Source of the DNA: Deinandra increscens subsp. villosa
Lineage: Eukaryota; Streptophyta; Magnoliopsida; Asterales; Asteraceae
Direction: 5' to 3'
Length of the DNA stretch: 64,000 bases
NCBI GenBank assembly: GCA_039602395.1
Contig: JBCNJP010000018.1
Coordinates: 1,922,001-1,986,000, forward strand
Shown here: positions 55,589 to 64,000 of the stretch, piece after piece
Layout of the letters: each line of letters begins with the position of its first letter
Numbering within the stretch: the stretch's first letter is position 1
Position numbers and translations under genes: made by a program
The notes under the pieces: model-generated
Databases searched by the model: none
What the model was told of the DNA's origin: nothing
What the model saw: only the letters and a program-made list of their open reading frames with translations

Positions 55589-56797
55589 TCAAGCAAAGTT
55601 GGTGTAGTGGTTAAAATTCTAAGCTTGTGGTTGAAGAGACCCAAGTTCTAGTCTCACTCACACCACTTTGTGAGATATTGGTGGGCAATGAAGGATTAAG
55701 CTTGCTTGATCCTGAGTCACAAGGGAGAGTTTACGGGCTTGTCCGGTTCCCGCCCGATGGTGCAAATGGGGGGTGCTCCCGGGTTCCCTCGCTATGAGGT
55801 TTGGACTCGGGACCAGGGGCGGCTCGAGCTTTTATGAGGCCCCAAGCGAATTTTAAATTTGGGGCCCTCGGGTTCAACTTTTTTTAAAATTTTCCGAACA
55901 ACCTAATTCCTAACTTTTGATTCCAAATTAATATGATATTATTATATATTAATATAAAATAATTAATAAGAAATTAACTTTTAAACTGCTATAACCATAA
56001 ACATTGAAATATCATCATTTTGAGTTGCGTATTAAATCTTAATGTGCAACATCAAGAATAATATCAAACATCCAATATAACTAAACTCAAATGAGCCTAT
56101 GTAGCTTCAGTTTTTTCTTGAATGTCGAAATGCCATCAGATTAGAATTTATGAATTGAAATCATACCCGTAAAAAGATTTAAAACCAGAATTTAGATGAG
56201 GATGAAAATTAAACGATTAGAAGATTTAGATGGAAACACGAATTAAATGATTAGAAAAGGGAAAAAAATTAGATTTGTAAAAAAAAAATACTTAGGTAAA
56301 ATAAATTAAATTGTTGTTAAAGAAATAGAAAAGGTTTAAGAAATAAAAATAATAATAATAATAATAATAAGTCGGAGAGATGGGAATCAAACACAACACA
56401 GTCGTCTCCTTATTTCGAAATTTTTAAATGAACTAACTTAGGCATTATTGATTTTGTATGACTTCATGGAGAAAATTTCTTTTATTGTAAATGACTACCT
56501 TGACTGAATTTAAAGAACTATTAAGAAAAATGATTCAAACAAGTCTCGAACCCGAGGGGCCAAAAATTAGGATCGGAGGCGCTACCAAGTGAACTGACTG
56601 ATAATCTTGAACTTTTTTCTAACTAAGCATATTAATACGTAAATGTTTTGAACTAGATTTTTAAATTGGGGCCCTAAAATTTTGGGGGCCTCAAGCCCTA
56701 GCTTCACCCGCTTGGCCCATTGGGCCGGCCCTGCTCGGGACAGTGGGTAGGTCCAGAGTAACCAGTCCCGATACACCGCTGAGCGGTTCAAAAAAAA
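55589..56797 (+). mobile_element. SINE with 17-bp TSD, split by a hAT element
   Basis: AAGTTAGTTATTATAAA occurs at 55572-55588 and 56798-56814. The head carries GGTGTAGTGG (A-box) and AAGTTCTAGTCTC (B-box-like); the tail is an A run (56789-56797). Without the hAT insertion and its 8-bp duplication the SINE is about 281 bp. The CCCGGGTTCCC and GAGCGGTTC blocks in its body are typical of plant SINE 3' parts. Confidence 0.85.
55814..56733. mobile_element. Non-autonomous hAT element (920 bp) inside a SINE
   Basis: Starts CAGGGGCGGCTCGAGC and ends ATTGGGCCGGCCCTG, an imperfect inverted pair. The 8-bp duplication CTCGGGAC is exact (55806-55813 and 56734-56741). The interior is AT-rich with an (AAT)n run (about 56347-56369) and no transposase. 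Its ends resemble those of the element at 9347-9855. Confidence 0.88.
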
Positions 56798-56814
56798 AAG
56801 TTAGTTATTATAAA

Positions 56815-57230
56815 AATAAGATGTAGTAGGGGTAAACGAGCCGAGTCAAGTCATGATGGGCTCGACTTGTTTAAAAGCCAAACCGAACTACATATAATCA
56901 TATATACAAAATGAAAATAAGATTTTTATATGTATTCATCGAAACAACACTATACAAGATTGGTATTTAATGGACTATGATTGTTTTTATATTTTTACCC
57001 TTTGCTTTTTCATTATAAAATGTTAAAACCATCGTACATTAGAACCTATATAATTTAATACTCAATAAATTAATAACCTCAATAAAATTAATAATTTATC
57101 CGGTCTCAACTTGGGACCAGTACAAGATTGGATCCCAATCGATAAAATAATAAGATGATAATTCTTTTAAAATCCCAATGTAAATATATTGGTCTCAACG
57201 AAACTATAAATTAATAATTACTAAAATATT
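56815..57230. other. AT-rich spacer
   Basis: Begins with a short TAGGGGTAAACGAGCCGAG remnant like the end of the 692-bp hAT-type element. No gene. Confidence 0.3.
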
Positions 57231-57360
57231 CACTAGTACACAAATGCTTTTTTGGAGCGGTTGAAATTATGATCTTTTACAGCGGTTCTAACAAAACCGC
57301 CTCAAAAAATAATTTTGATCTTTTGGAGCAGTTCTAACAAAACCTCCTCAAACATTTAAT
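57231..57360. mobile_element. CACTA-like terminus, unpaired
   Basis: CACTAGTACACAAATGC is followed by repeated AGCGGTTCTAACAAAACCGCCTC words, the layout of a CACTA end with subterminal repeats. I find no matching opposite end in the window. Confidence 0.35.
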
Positions 57361-58418
57361 TAATTTAATTAAAGTTTATAAGTATCGAATATTTGTTTTC
57401 AGGCATAATTAGTAAATGGAGTAAACAACATTTAAAAACAATAATTAATTTCAAATTTAGTAGATTAGTTAGATAAAAACCAATAAATTAAAGGATTTAA
57501 AAATATACATACAAATCTTTACGGTTGGTTTATGAGATAATAAAATATTTAAAAACATTTAAAATTTAAAATTTGAGATATAGATTAGCACAATAAAACG
57601 TGGCCTTTATGGGTATGGATTACTCATAAAATATTATTTATATATTTTAAACATTGAAGTTAACATTCATTCAATTTTTTGGATCCATTCTTTCTTCTTC
57701 ATCATCTTTTGTTAAACCTCTACACAAATTTTATTCTATATCTGAAATTCTTCATCTCCAACTCGAGGTTAGTTTTTTTCTTTTTTTTTTAATTTTTCTA
57801 CTATATTAGTTATATATACCAATATTAACATTTTATTTACAGAAGAATAATATGACTTACTGGTATTGATTATAAAATGCGAGTGTTGTATTCTACAATT
57901 CCATTTATAGTTTTTTCCCTGGAAAATTGTGATACTTGTTTGGGTTCAAAATAAATTGGTATGATAATGAAAATTGGTAATTGGTAATTGGCAATATAGA
58001 ATAAAGTAGAAAAGTAGTTGAGAGGAATATGATTTAGTGTATCAAATCGTGTATATATAAATACAATTTGACATTATTAAATGTTTTTGTATTAATATTA
58101 AATAGTTTTACATAGTTTCGCATTCAAACTTAGATCTATAAGACTCTGACAGCATCGATCATACTCATTTTTTCCATATTAATATTATATACAAATATTA
58201 ATGCATTATTTAACTGTAGTTAGTGGTTGTGTCATATTCCGTGTCGTCTTCAACCGTTTGATTCTTCATATTCAGCAATAACCACGTACAATTATGTTTA
58301 AGGTTGGTAGTTTTTACATTTTATATATAAAATTAATTTAATATGTATATATATATACACACATATGTTATATTGATACATATGTGTGCATATTTATTGA
58401 TACATCTGTGTGCATATA
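57361..58418. other. AT-rich spacer, possible 5' leader
   Basis: A pyrimidine-rich stretch (57680-57770) ending in CGAG|GTTAGT looks like a 5' leader exon and donor of a plus-strand gene. No ATG frame of note. The stretch is interrupted by the CACTA element at 58419. Confidence 0.3.
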
Positions 58419-58439
58419 CACTACAAGAAACTAGATATT

Positions 58440-58628
58440 TAGTGGCGACATAATGTCGCCGCTAATAATCCCCTGTGTCGCCGCTATTGACCTTTAGCGG
58501 CGACACGTCGCCGCTAAAAGGTCGCCGCTATAAACTGGCCGCTAATAATGATACGTCGCCGGTAAAAAGTCGCCGCTATTGATATTGTCGCCGCTATTGA
58601 CCTTTAGCGGCGACACGTCGCCACTATT
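58440..58628. repeat. Left subterminal array of GTCGCCGCTA words
   Basis: About ten copies of GTCGCCGCTA or its complement TAGCGGCGAC, some as face-to-face pairs around ACGT (GCGGCGACACGTCGCCGC). In En/Spm such words are TNPA binding sites; binding here is inference. Confidence 0.85.
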
Positions 58629-59049
58629 TCCTGTTTATACAAAATACGTATTTCCCCTGTATTTTGTACTTTTCCCTGTACTATACTATATACATTTCCT
58701 GTTTGTCAACCACATACACAATTAATGCTGCAAATACCAACAATAGATACATACTTCCGCAAATGTTAAGTTTGAGAACACAATCAAGTTTCACATACTA
58801 CCGTTAGTTTACGACCGTTCCTAAAAGTTTTTACAATTCACTAATAAACATAAAACTAGATGCATAGGTGGGAAATTCCTTCATTCACTATCGTTGTCGT
58901 TTTCATTTTCCTCGTCGTTTTCATTTCCCTCGTTGTCTTCTCCGCCGCCTAAATTTTGGGTTCCAATGTTGAAGCCCGTAACTTGTGAGAGTTGAGCTAG
59001 AAATACCGGATTTTGAACTAAATTTGTAATTTGTTCCTACAAAAAAACA

Positions 59050-59400
59050 CAAACATAATGTTCGTGTCAAACGGATCCTTTTACATACATAAATATGCAA
59101 ACATACAATACTACTTGCAAATATTTACCAATTCTAGTACTAACATTTACCAAACTAATACAATACATATACAAGCATACAATATTCGTGTCAAACGGAT
59201 CCTTTTACATACATAAATATGCAAACATACAAGTTTTGGGCCTACTTACTAACTTTACATATCTACATATCTACTTACAAACATTTAAAATTTGTAGTAC
59301 TAAAATTTACCAAACTAATACAATACATATACAAACATACAATATTCATGTCAAACGGATCATTTTACATACATACATATACAAACATACAAGTTTAGGG
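59050..59400. repeat. Triplicated TGTCAAACGGATC block
   Basis: TGTCAAACGGATCCTTTTACA and neighbouring CAAACATACAATATT recur three times (about 59064, 59191 and 59349). Frames through this region are translations of the repeat. Confidence 0.7.
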
Positions 59401-59519
59401 TCAAACGGGTCAAACTACTAACATTTAACAAATACTAACATCATTATAACCACTTACTCACTTTACATATCTCTACTTACTAACTTTACATATCTACTTA
59501 CAAACAATTAACAATTCTA

Positions 59520-60257
59520 CTAAAGTTGATTCTGCAACGACTCGTGTTCTTTCCAGAAGAGAGCACAATCATTTTTACACACATGTATCGACTCATATCC
59601 CAACCCAATCTTCTTTAATGTCTTTTTGGCTACGTAATGTGAAGCGGGAATCCTGTTTCCTTCCGGATATGAAGATCGCATTAAATCAAGAATCTCATCA
59701 AATAAACTATTTGTCATTTTATGCTTCACCTTGATATGCATAAGCTTTGCTAAAAAGTCAAGGGAAGAAAACTTAGTACAGCCCGGATATAATTCTGATT
59801 GGAGTTCCTTTAATAGGTCGTCAAAATCATCACCGGCCTCGCTACTCTGTGTATCCGAGTTCCCTTCTTCGATGTTGGTATCCACTTGCATAAGATCTTC
59901 GAGAGCGTCGCCCATATTGTTTTCCGACGCAACGTCATCTACATCTACAACTTGAGGAACAGAATTTTCACCGTGATAGTTCCAAACCTTGTACATCGAC
60001 CAAAAACCCCATCCAAACAAATGATTCTTCACTTTTCGCAAGGGAAACCTGAGCGAATTCTTACATTTGTTACATGGACAAAAAACATTTCCTCTTTTGT
60101 CGATAACACCTTTGCACAACTCGAGAAAAGAATTAAGTCCATCATTATACTCCGTTGAACTACGGTTTGGATTGTTAAGCCAGCTCTTATCGACAACCAT
60201 GCTATAACTAAAAAGAATGGAAACACGCAACCTAAAACCATATAATGCACAAACCAT
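59520..60257 (-). pseudogene. CACTA transposase N-terminal fragment
   Basis: 245 codons. The N-terminal part (VDKSWLNNPNRSSTEYNDGL, then a CX2C within CPCNKC) matches the transposase-associated domain of plant CACTA proteins. An acidic linker follows, then LMHIKVKHKMTNSLFDEIL and NRIPASHYVAKKTLKKIGL up to HVCKNDCALFWKEHE, the start of the TnpD/Tnp2 core. It stops there: the catalytic domain and the Ulp1 or C-terminal parts are absent. The true start is probably MVVDKSW, about 20 codons in. Confidence 0.85.
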
Positions 60258-60564
60258 TTGAAGATAATTAATATATGTATTTTAATTCAAGCTAATATCG
60301 AAAATACTCAAAATCAATAAGTCCCAAAACTCTTGATGAAACCTCATAAACATAAAACATGAACTTTAATTCAAGCAAATTAAAAAGGACATTGTTTGAA
60401 CTTGTTTAATTTGATTAATAAGAAGCATATTTTTTAAGTAAATCCTACAATCTCATTGAATTAGCTAAGTTGTGAGTAAACGTACCTGAATCAAGTTTAA
60501 CAAGAGAAACGATTTCAAAGACGTGCCCAGAGACCACCTAAAACAATAACAAACATCCATCAAA

Positions 60565-60713
60565 ATTAAAGTTATACTACAAATACATTCTCAATCAAAA
60601 CCACAAATCCTACAAATATACTATTGTATAGAGGCAATCTGATTAAAGTTATACTACAAATACATTCTCAATCAAAACCACAAATCCTACAAATATACTA
60701 TTGTATAGAGGCA
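60565..60713. repeat. Perfect tandem duplication, 77-bp unit
   Basis: ATTAAAGTTATACTAC begins copies at 60565 and 60642; the second matches through GTATAGAGGCA with no differences I can see. Very recent. Confidence 0.9.
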
Positions 60714-60819
60714 CAAGTACTCAACCAAAGAGGGTTAAACAGATCTGCATTCGGTATGTATTTGTGTATGAGTTCAATCTGATTAAATAATTTAGCATAC
60801 AACAAGCTATTAAAAGCAT

Positions 60820-61336
60820 ATTAGGGTGGTTTGTAGGAGTATGTAGCTTCAAGAAATGGGTAGTTAGTATGTAATTTTAGATTATGGTAGTTGTCATGTT
60901 TCTACATAACCTAATAAAAGCATATTTGAAGATTTGAAAAAGGAAAACACGGTTCACAACAAGCGTAATTCGTGAAGAGATTGTTAAGGCACAAGGGAGA
61001 TGTATAGTGCTGCTGGAGTTCAACTTCAAAGTAATTAGTTTGAATCCTTCTCTCAATTGTGTGCAGTCAAGAAATAAGTCAACAGCCAAAGAAAGGGGCT
61101 TGTCCCTTGGTTTTGTGCAAGATCTGTGGAGCTGTAGGTTTATTTACGTGGTTCTGATGATACCATGAAGAGAAGTAAATTAGAGAATCTAAACTAGTGT
61201 AGACCAATCTAAATTCTAAACTAAAGAGGACCGTGTTTTCCTTTTTCAAAACTAGTGTAGACCAATTACCATAATCTAAAATTACATACTAACTACCCAT
61301 TTCTTGAAGCTACATACTCCTACAAACCACCCTAAT
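60820..61336. repeat. Foldback pair inside the CACTA element
   Basis: About 72 bp (60820-60893, TATTAGGGTGGTTTGTAGGA...) returns in inverted form at 61263-61336. A second pair (AAAGGAAAACACGGT near 60938; ACCGTGTTTTCCTTT near 61231) nests inside it. Confidence 0.8.
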
Positions 61337-62169
61337 ACTTTGAAGCTCGATTTCAAAGACTGATTAAATAACAGGATTAAAGGCCTACAACAAGCAGAAT
61401 CGGAGACTATACAGTCTGATACAACCAGGTGCAATTGTAGGCTTGAAAACGCACCTTATCGGAGCAATTGTAGGCTTGAAAACTCAAATAAAAAACGAAG
61501 CTAGAGCGGGAACATACCACATAAAAGATAATCAATTTATGGTTATGGATCAGGTTCCAATTTGGGAACAATTGCAGACTTTAGCTCTAGATGTGAAACT
61601 CTAACAGCACCAATAAGCCGCTCTGGCAACTCATCGGTTGTGTTTGCCTGAAAATAAAAAGGGAACAGAACAGTTGAGGGCTAACTTATACTGCTTATAG
61701 TACGATTATATTTTTCCATTAATCCTGCCTTACATATGAATAGGTATTGAATATGGTATGCTTTGATTTCCCCATATTGCTAAATGCAACATATAGTTTT
61801 GGATGATATGACCAACAGGAGATGATAAAAGCATAAAACAATATCATGTCATGAACTTATTTCACTTTGTGTGATAAGGAAAAATATAGGTGGCAAGACA
61901 GGTGGGTGAAAACATGTAATTTTCAAGTATGGACTGAAAGATGTCGGGCTCCCGAACATAACCAAGCTATATGGATTTGGTAGCGAACCCGCACAAGGTT
62001 GTGGTAAGAAGGCCATTGAGAACTAGATATCATTGCTTGATAAATCTAAGAAGAAATTTGATAATTGGCTGTGTGATTAACTTCATACACCCTTTTTGGA
62101 AAGAAACTTTTGTTTGAATTAACAAATGTATAAATCGGAGCAAGATTTGTACAAGACACCCCTATTTGT

Positions 62170-62454
62170 TCAATTGTAGGCTTGAAAACACACCTTATCG
62201 GAGAGGAGCAGAAGTACAACGGCGGTTGTGTAGCGGCGCCGGTGGAATGAAAGAGCTCCAGCGGCGGCGGTGTAGCAGCGCCGGTGGAGATGAGGAACTC
62301 CGCCGGCGGTAGTGTAGCTCGATCGAGAACGAGGGTCAGAATCGTCGCCCGCCGGTGGAGAACGGTGTAGCAGCGCCGGTGGAGAACGGTGTAGCAGCGC
62401 CGGTGGAGATCTTCGTGGGTTTTTTTTGGGGAAAATGGAAGACAATGGCGGCAA
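62170..62454 (-). CDS. GC-rich Pro/Ser leader ORF of the CACTA element, unknown
   Basis: 94 codons in the 5' region of the minus-strand element, with tandem RSPPALLH units from a GGTGTAGCAGCGCCGGTGGA repeat. No domain known. It sits just inside the right subterminal array, where a 5' exon is expected. It could be a captured leader exon or non-coding. Confidence 0.25.
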   Translation of the reverse strand: MPPLSSIFPKKNPRRSPPALLHRSPPALLHRSPPAGDDSDPRSRSSYTTAGGVPHLHRRCYTAAAGALSFHRRRYTTAVVLLLLSDKVCFQAYN

Positions 62455-62488
62455 TGGAGTATATGTCCCGCTAAATTTTTTTTAGGTC

Positions 62489-62707
62489 ATTAGCGGCGAC
62501 ATGTCGCCGCTACACATGTCGCCGCTAATGGGTTCTCGTACGAACAAATGCCAGCCTTTGGATCGAATAAGAAATGGACGGTCAGATTTGATTAACAGGG
62601 TCAGATGCGGATCGGAGGTAATAGCGGCGACACGTCGCCGCTATTAGGTCGCCACTAAAAAGTGTCGCCGCTACTACTCCTTGTCGCCACTAAAAATGTC
62701 GCCCCTA
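62489..62707. repeat. Right subterminal array of GTCGCCGCTA words
   Basis: Copies in both orientations, including TAGCGGCGACATGTCGCCGC and GCGGCGACACGTCGCCGC face-to-face pairs. Confidence 0.85.
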
Positions 62708-62734
62708 TTGCCTGTATTTCTTGTAGTGATATAT

Positions 62735-63647
62735 ATGTCATTTGTTTCTTTAATTTTAAATGAAAAAATAAGAAAAGCCTTAAAAAAGATTGAGTCTATG
62801 CGACCCCAAGTTATTCAAAATATGGCTGAGCGGTTAACAAAACATTTTGGTGATAACATTAGCATGGAGATTTCTTCACCTCTCGGGATGTATCCCGAGG
62901 TCTGTATGGACTATATTGAATACTAGGTTAGTAACCCGTGTACTACACGGGTTGAATTTAGGTTTATAATATTAGCTAAATATAAAAAATGATTATGAAA
63001 TTTAAAAATTATAAATGACATAATTCATTATAAAATATTAATTGATAATGTAATACATTAAATATGACAAATTTTTGATTTGTTTCCTTAAAAAAACTCA
63101 AATTATTGAGTAATTTATCAAATCTATATTATGTTTGCCAATTTTTTTAAAATGAAAATTTAATTTAGATAAAATTGGTAATTAGTCTTAATTGGTAATT
63201 TACTAAATTGATAAATGAATCTGGTTTTGACACGTGGCATTGCTGATGTGGACACTTTAAAATTGAGACATGTGGAAACCAATTTATTGCTTTATTAGGA
63301 TTAAGATGAGGGAATGCTACAATTACTCGCCAACGGTTTGGTCGATATCAGCATCGTACATTGGTGTGAGATGTAAGTTGTTATTTTTGTTGTTGATTGG
63401 TATATTATCATTGTTAGACATAATTCATTATATTAATTTTTATCATATTTATTGTTTCTTGGTGTAAGGTATTTATACGAGTTATCCAACAGAAGACAAA
63501 TTGCTTCTCGATGCGCCTTTTTCAATACGGTTTATATCACCGGTACGGAGTGTAGAAAGCGATTTGCAAACGTTCAAAAACACACATACTCTCCGTATAT
63601 GAAAAACATAGTGAGATACCATACTTTTTGGCACCATGTTTTAACAG
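62735..63647 (+). pseudogene. Exons of an unrecognised gene, split by a Helitron
   Basis: An open frame upstream of 62922 (EKIRKALKKIESMRPQ ... GMYPEVCMDYIE) continues at 63307 once the Helitron is removed, to a donor AT|GTAAGT at 63372. The intron is 63373-63468. The next exon, 63469-63647 (YLYELSNRRQIASRCAFFN ... HHVLT), ends at CAG|GTAATA. The joins keep the frame. No family is recognised. The start is not visible, since the CACTA element lies just upstream. It may be a host gene or an old transposon gene. Confidence 0.5.
62923..63306 (-). mobile_element. Non-autonomous Helitron (384 bp)
   Basis: On the minus strand it starts TCTTAATCCTAATAAAGC and ends CTAG, preceded by the hairpin AACCCGTGTAGTACACGGGTT-type stem (ACCCGTGT/ACACGGGT) about 10 bp from the end. 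It lies between host A (62922) and T (63307), the Helitron A|T target rule. Its removal restores the exon frame across the site. Confidence 0.85.
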
Positions 63648-63879
63648 GTAATATATATTTACCTTTTCTTATCTATGTTAATTTTCTTTATTTTATTCTA
63701 AAAACATCTATAATTGTTATAAACTTTTATGAGCATCCACAAGATTACTAGATGTTAATATGCCACTTTAGGTAGTTACTTCCGTTATTCCTAAATTGAA
63801 TTTTCTAGATGAGAGTGATTTTTTCTAAGTACAATATAGTTCTACAAACACAAAGAGGCATACATTTCTAGATGCTGAT
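63648..63879. other. Intron-like AT-rich sequence
   Basis: Follows the donor at 63648. No further exon recognised before the window end. Confidence 0.35.
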
Positions 63880-64000
63880 GGAAATTGTAGTAGGAAACTG
63901 CAGTAATAGATTGATTAATTTTCTAAGTACAATAGGAACCTGCAGTAATACATTAACTTTCTAAGTACAGTAGGAACCTGCAGTAATACATTGATCAATT
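63880..64000. repeat. Short tandem repeat, about 40-bp unit
   Basis: TTTCTAAGTACARTAGGAACCTGCAGTAAT recurs in part or whole nearly three times and runs off the window. Confidence 0.75.

Larger units (their letters stand above)
58419..62728 (-). mobile_element. CACTA (En/Spm) derivative, 4.3 kb
   Basis: Starts CACTACAAGAAAC and ends GTATTTCTTGTAGTG, perfect CACTACAAG inverted ends with the 3-bp duplication ATA (58416-58418 and 62729-62731). Both ends carry arrays of GTCGCCGCTA words. Only the N-terminal part of a transposase gene remains (59520-60257), so it is not autonomous. Confidence 0.93.

Noticed and set aside
59031..59421. 61- and 108-residue Tyr/Thr-rich frames
   Set aside because: They are translations of the triplicated block in two frames.
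57231..62728. Treating the CACTA end at 57231 and the end at 62728 as one element
   Set aside because: Their terminal sequences differ (CACTAGTAC versus CACTACAAG), and the element starting at 58419 has its own matching end and TSD.
1..64000. CRISPR arrays, bacterial operons, ribosome binding sites, tRNA or rRNA genes
   Set aside because: The DNA is plant nuclear. No evenly spaced repeat-spacer array and no intact tRNA or rRNA was found; the A-box/B-box hits belong to SINE-like sequences.

Overview
The window is 64 kb of plant nuclear DNA made almost entirely of transposable elements, many nested inside one another. A eudicot is likely, and Asteraceae is my best guess, resting only on remembered resemblance of the retroelement proteins. 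No complete, unbroken host gene is visible. The assignment rests on Ty1/copia and Ty3/gypsy (Athila) retrotransposons with plant initiator-Met or tRNA-Asp primer sites, Sirevirus-type elements with an env-like frame, CACTA, hAT, MULE and Helitron elements, SINEs and GT-AG introns. Exact target-site duplications (TSDs) fix several boundaries to the base.

Layout. (1) 1-11,070: a Ty3-type solo LTR (56-11065, TSD ACGCC) holds a complete Ty1/copia element (462-8675, TSD TGCAT) and a 509-bp hAT element (9347-9855). (2) 11,071-17,760: AT-rich non-coding DNA with several tandem duplications, a 692-bp hAT-type element and a GACCAGC minisatellite. (3) 17,761-30,234: one composite Athila insertion on the minus strand (TSD ACCAG). 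It holds an intact gag-only gene, an inverted LTR-plus-protease patch, a second and divergent Athila 5' LTR, and a gag-pol gene with one stop that is cut off before integrase. (4) 30,240-37,400: spacer, a CG-rich word repeat, a decayed non-LTR reverse transcriptase gene with an endonuclease-like C-terminus, and a Helitron RepHel fragment. (5) 37,470-42,840: the 5' end of a second Ty1/copia element with a MULE foldback in its leader, then the 5' end of a Sirevirus-like element. (6) 42,841-51,695: the 3' part of a minus-strand Sirevirus-like element with pol, three tandem stem-loops and a long env-like frame, running into a 500-N gap. (7) 52,196-58,418: LTR remnant, a possible organelle insert, SINEs (one split by a hAT element) and AT-rich spacer. 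(8) 58,419-64,000: a CACTA derivative (TSD ATA), then exons of an unrecognised gene split by a 384-bp Helitron.

The proteins are retroelement Gag, protease, integrase, reverse transcriptase and RNase H, plus one CACTA transposase N-terminus. Most frames carry a few stops or frameshifts; the 508-codon Athila gag is the cleanest. LTR comparison by eye gives about 2.8% divergence for the first copia element and about 0.5% for the Athila composite. At an assumed 1.3e-8 substitutions per site per year these are about 1 and 0.2 million years.

The observations I rate highest are the three tandem stem-loops whose stems differ but still pair (47877-48119), the inverted LTR/protease patch between 20-bp direct repeats (25959-27189), the ORF with TATA box and splice sites inside the copia LTRs, and the gag fragment that could splice in frame to a short non-retroviral exon (41326-41523).
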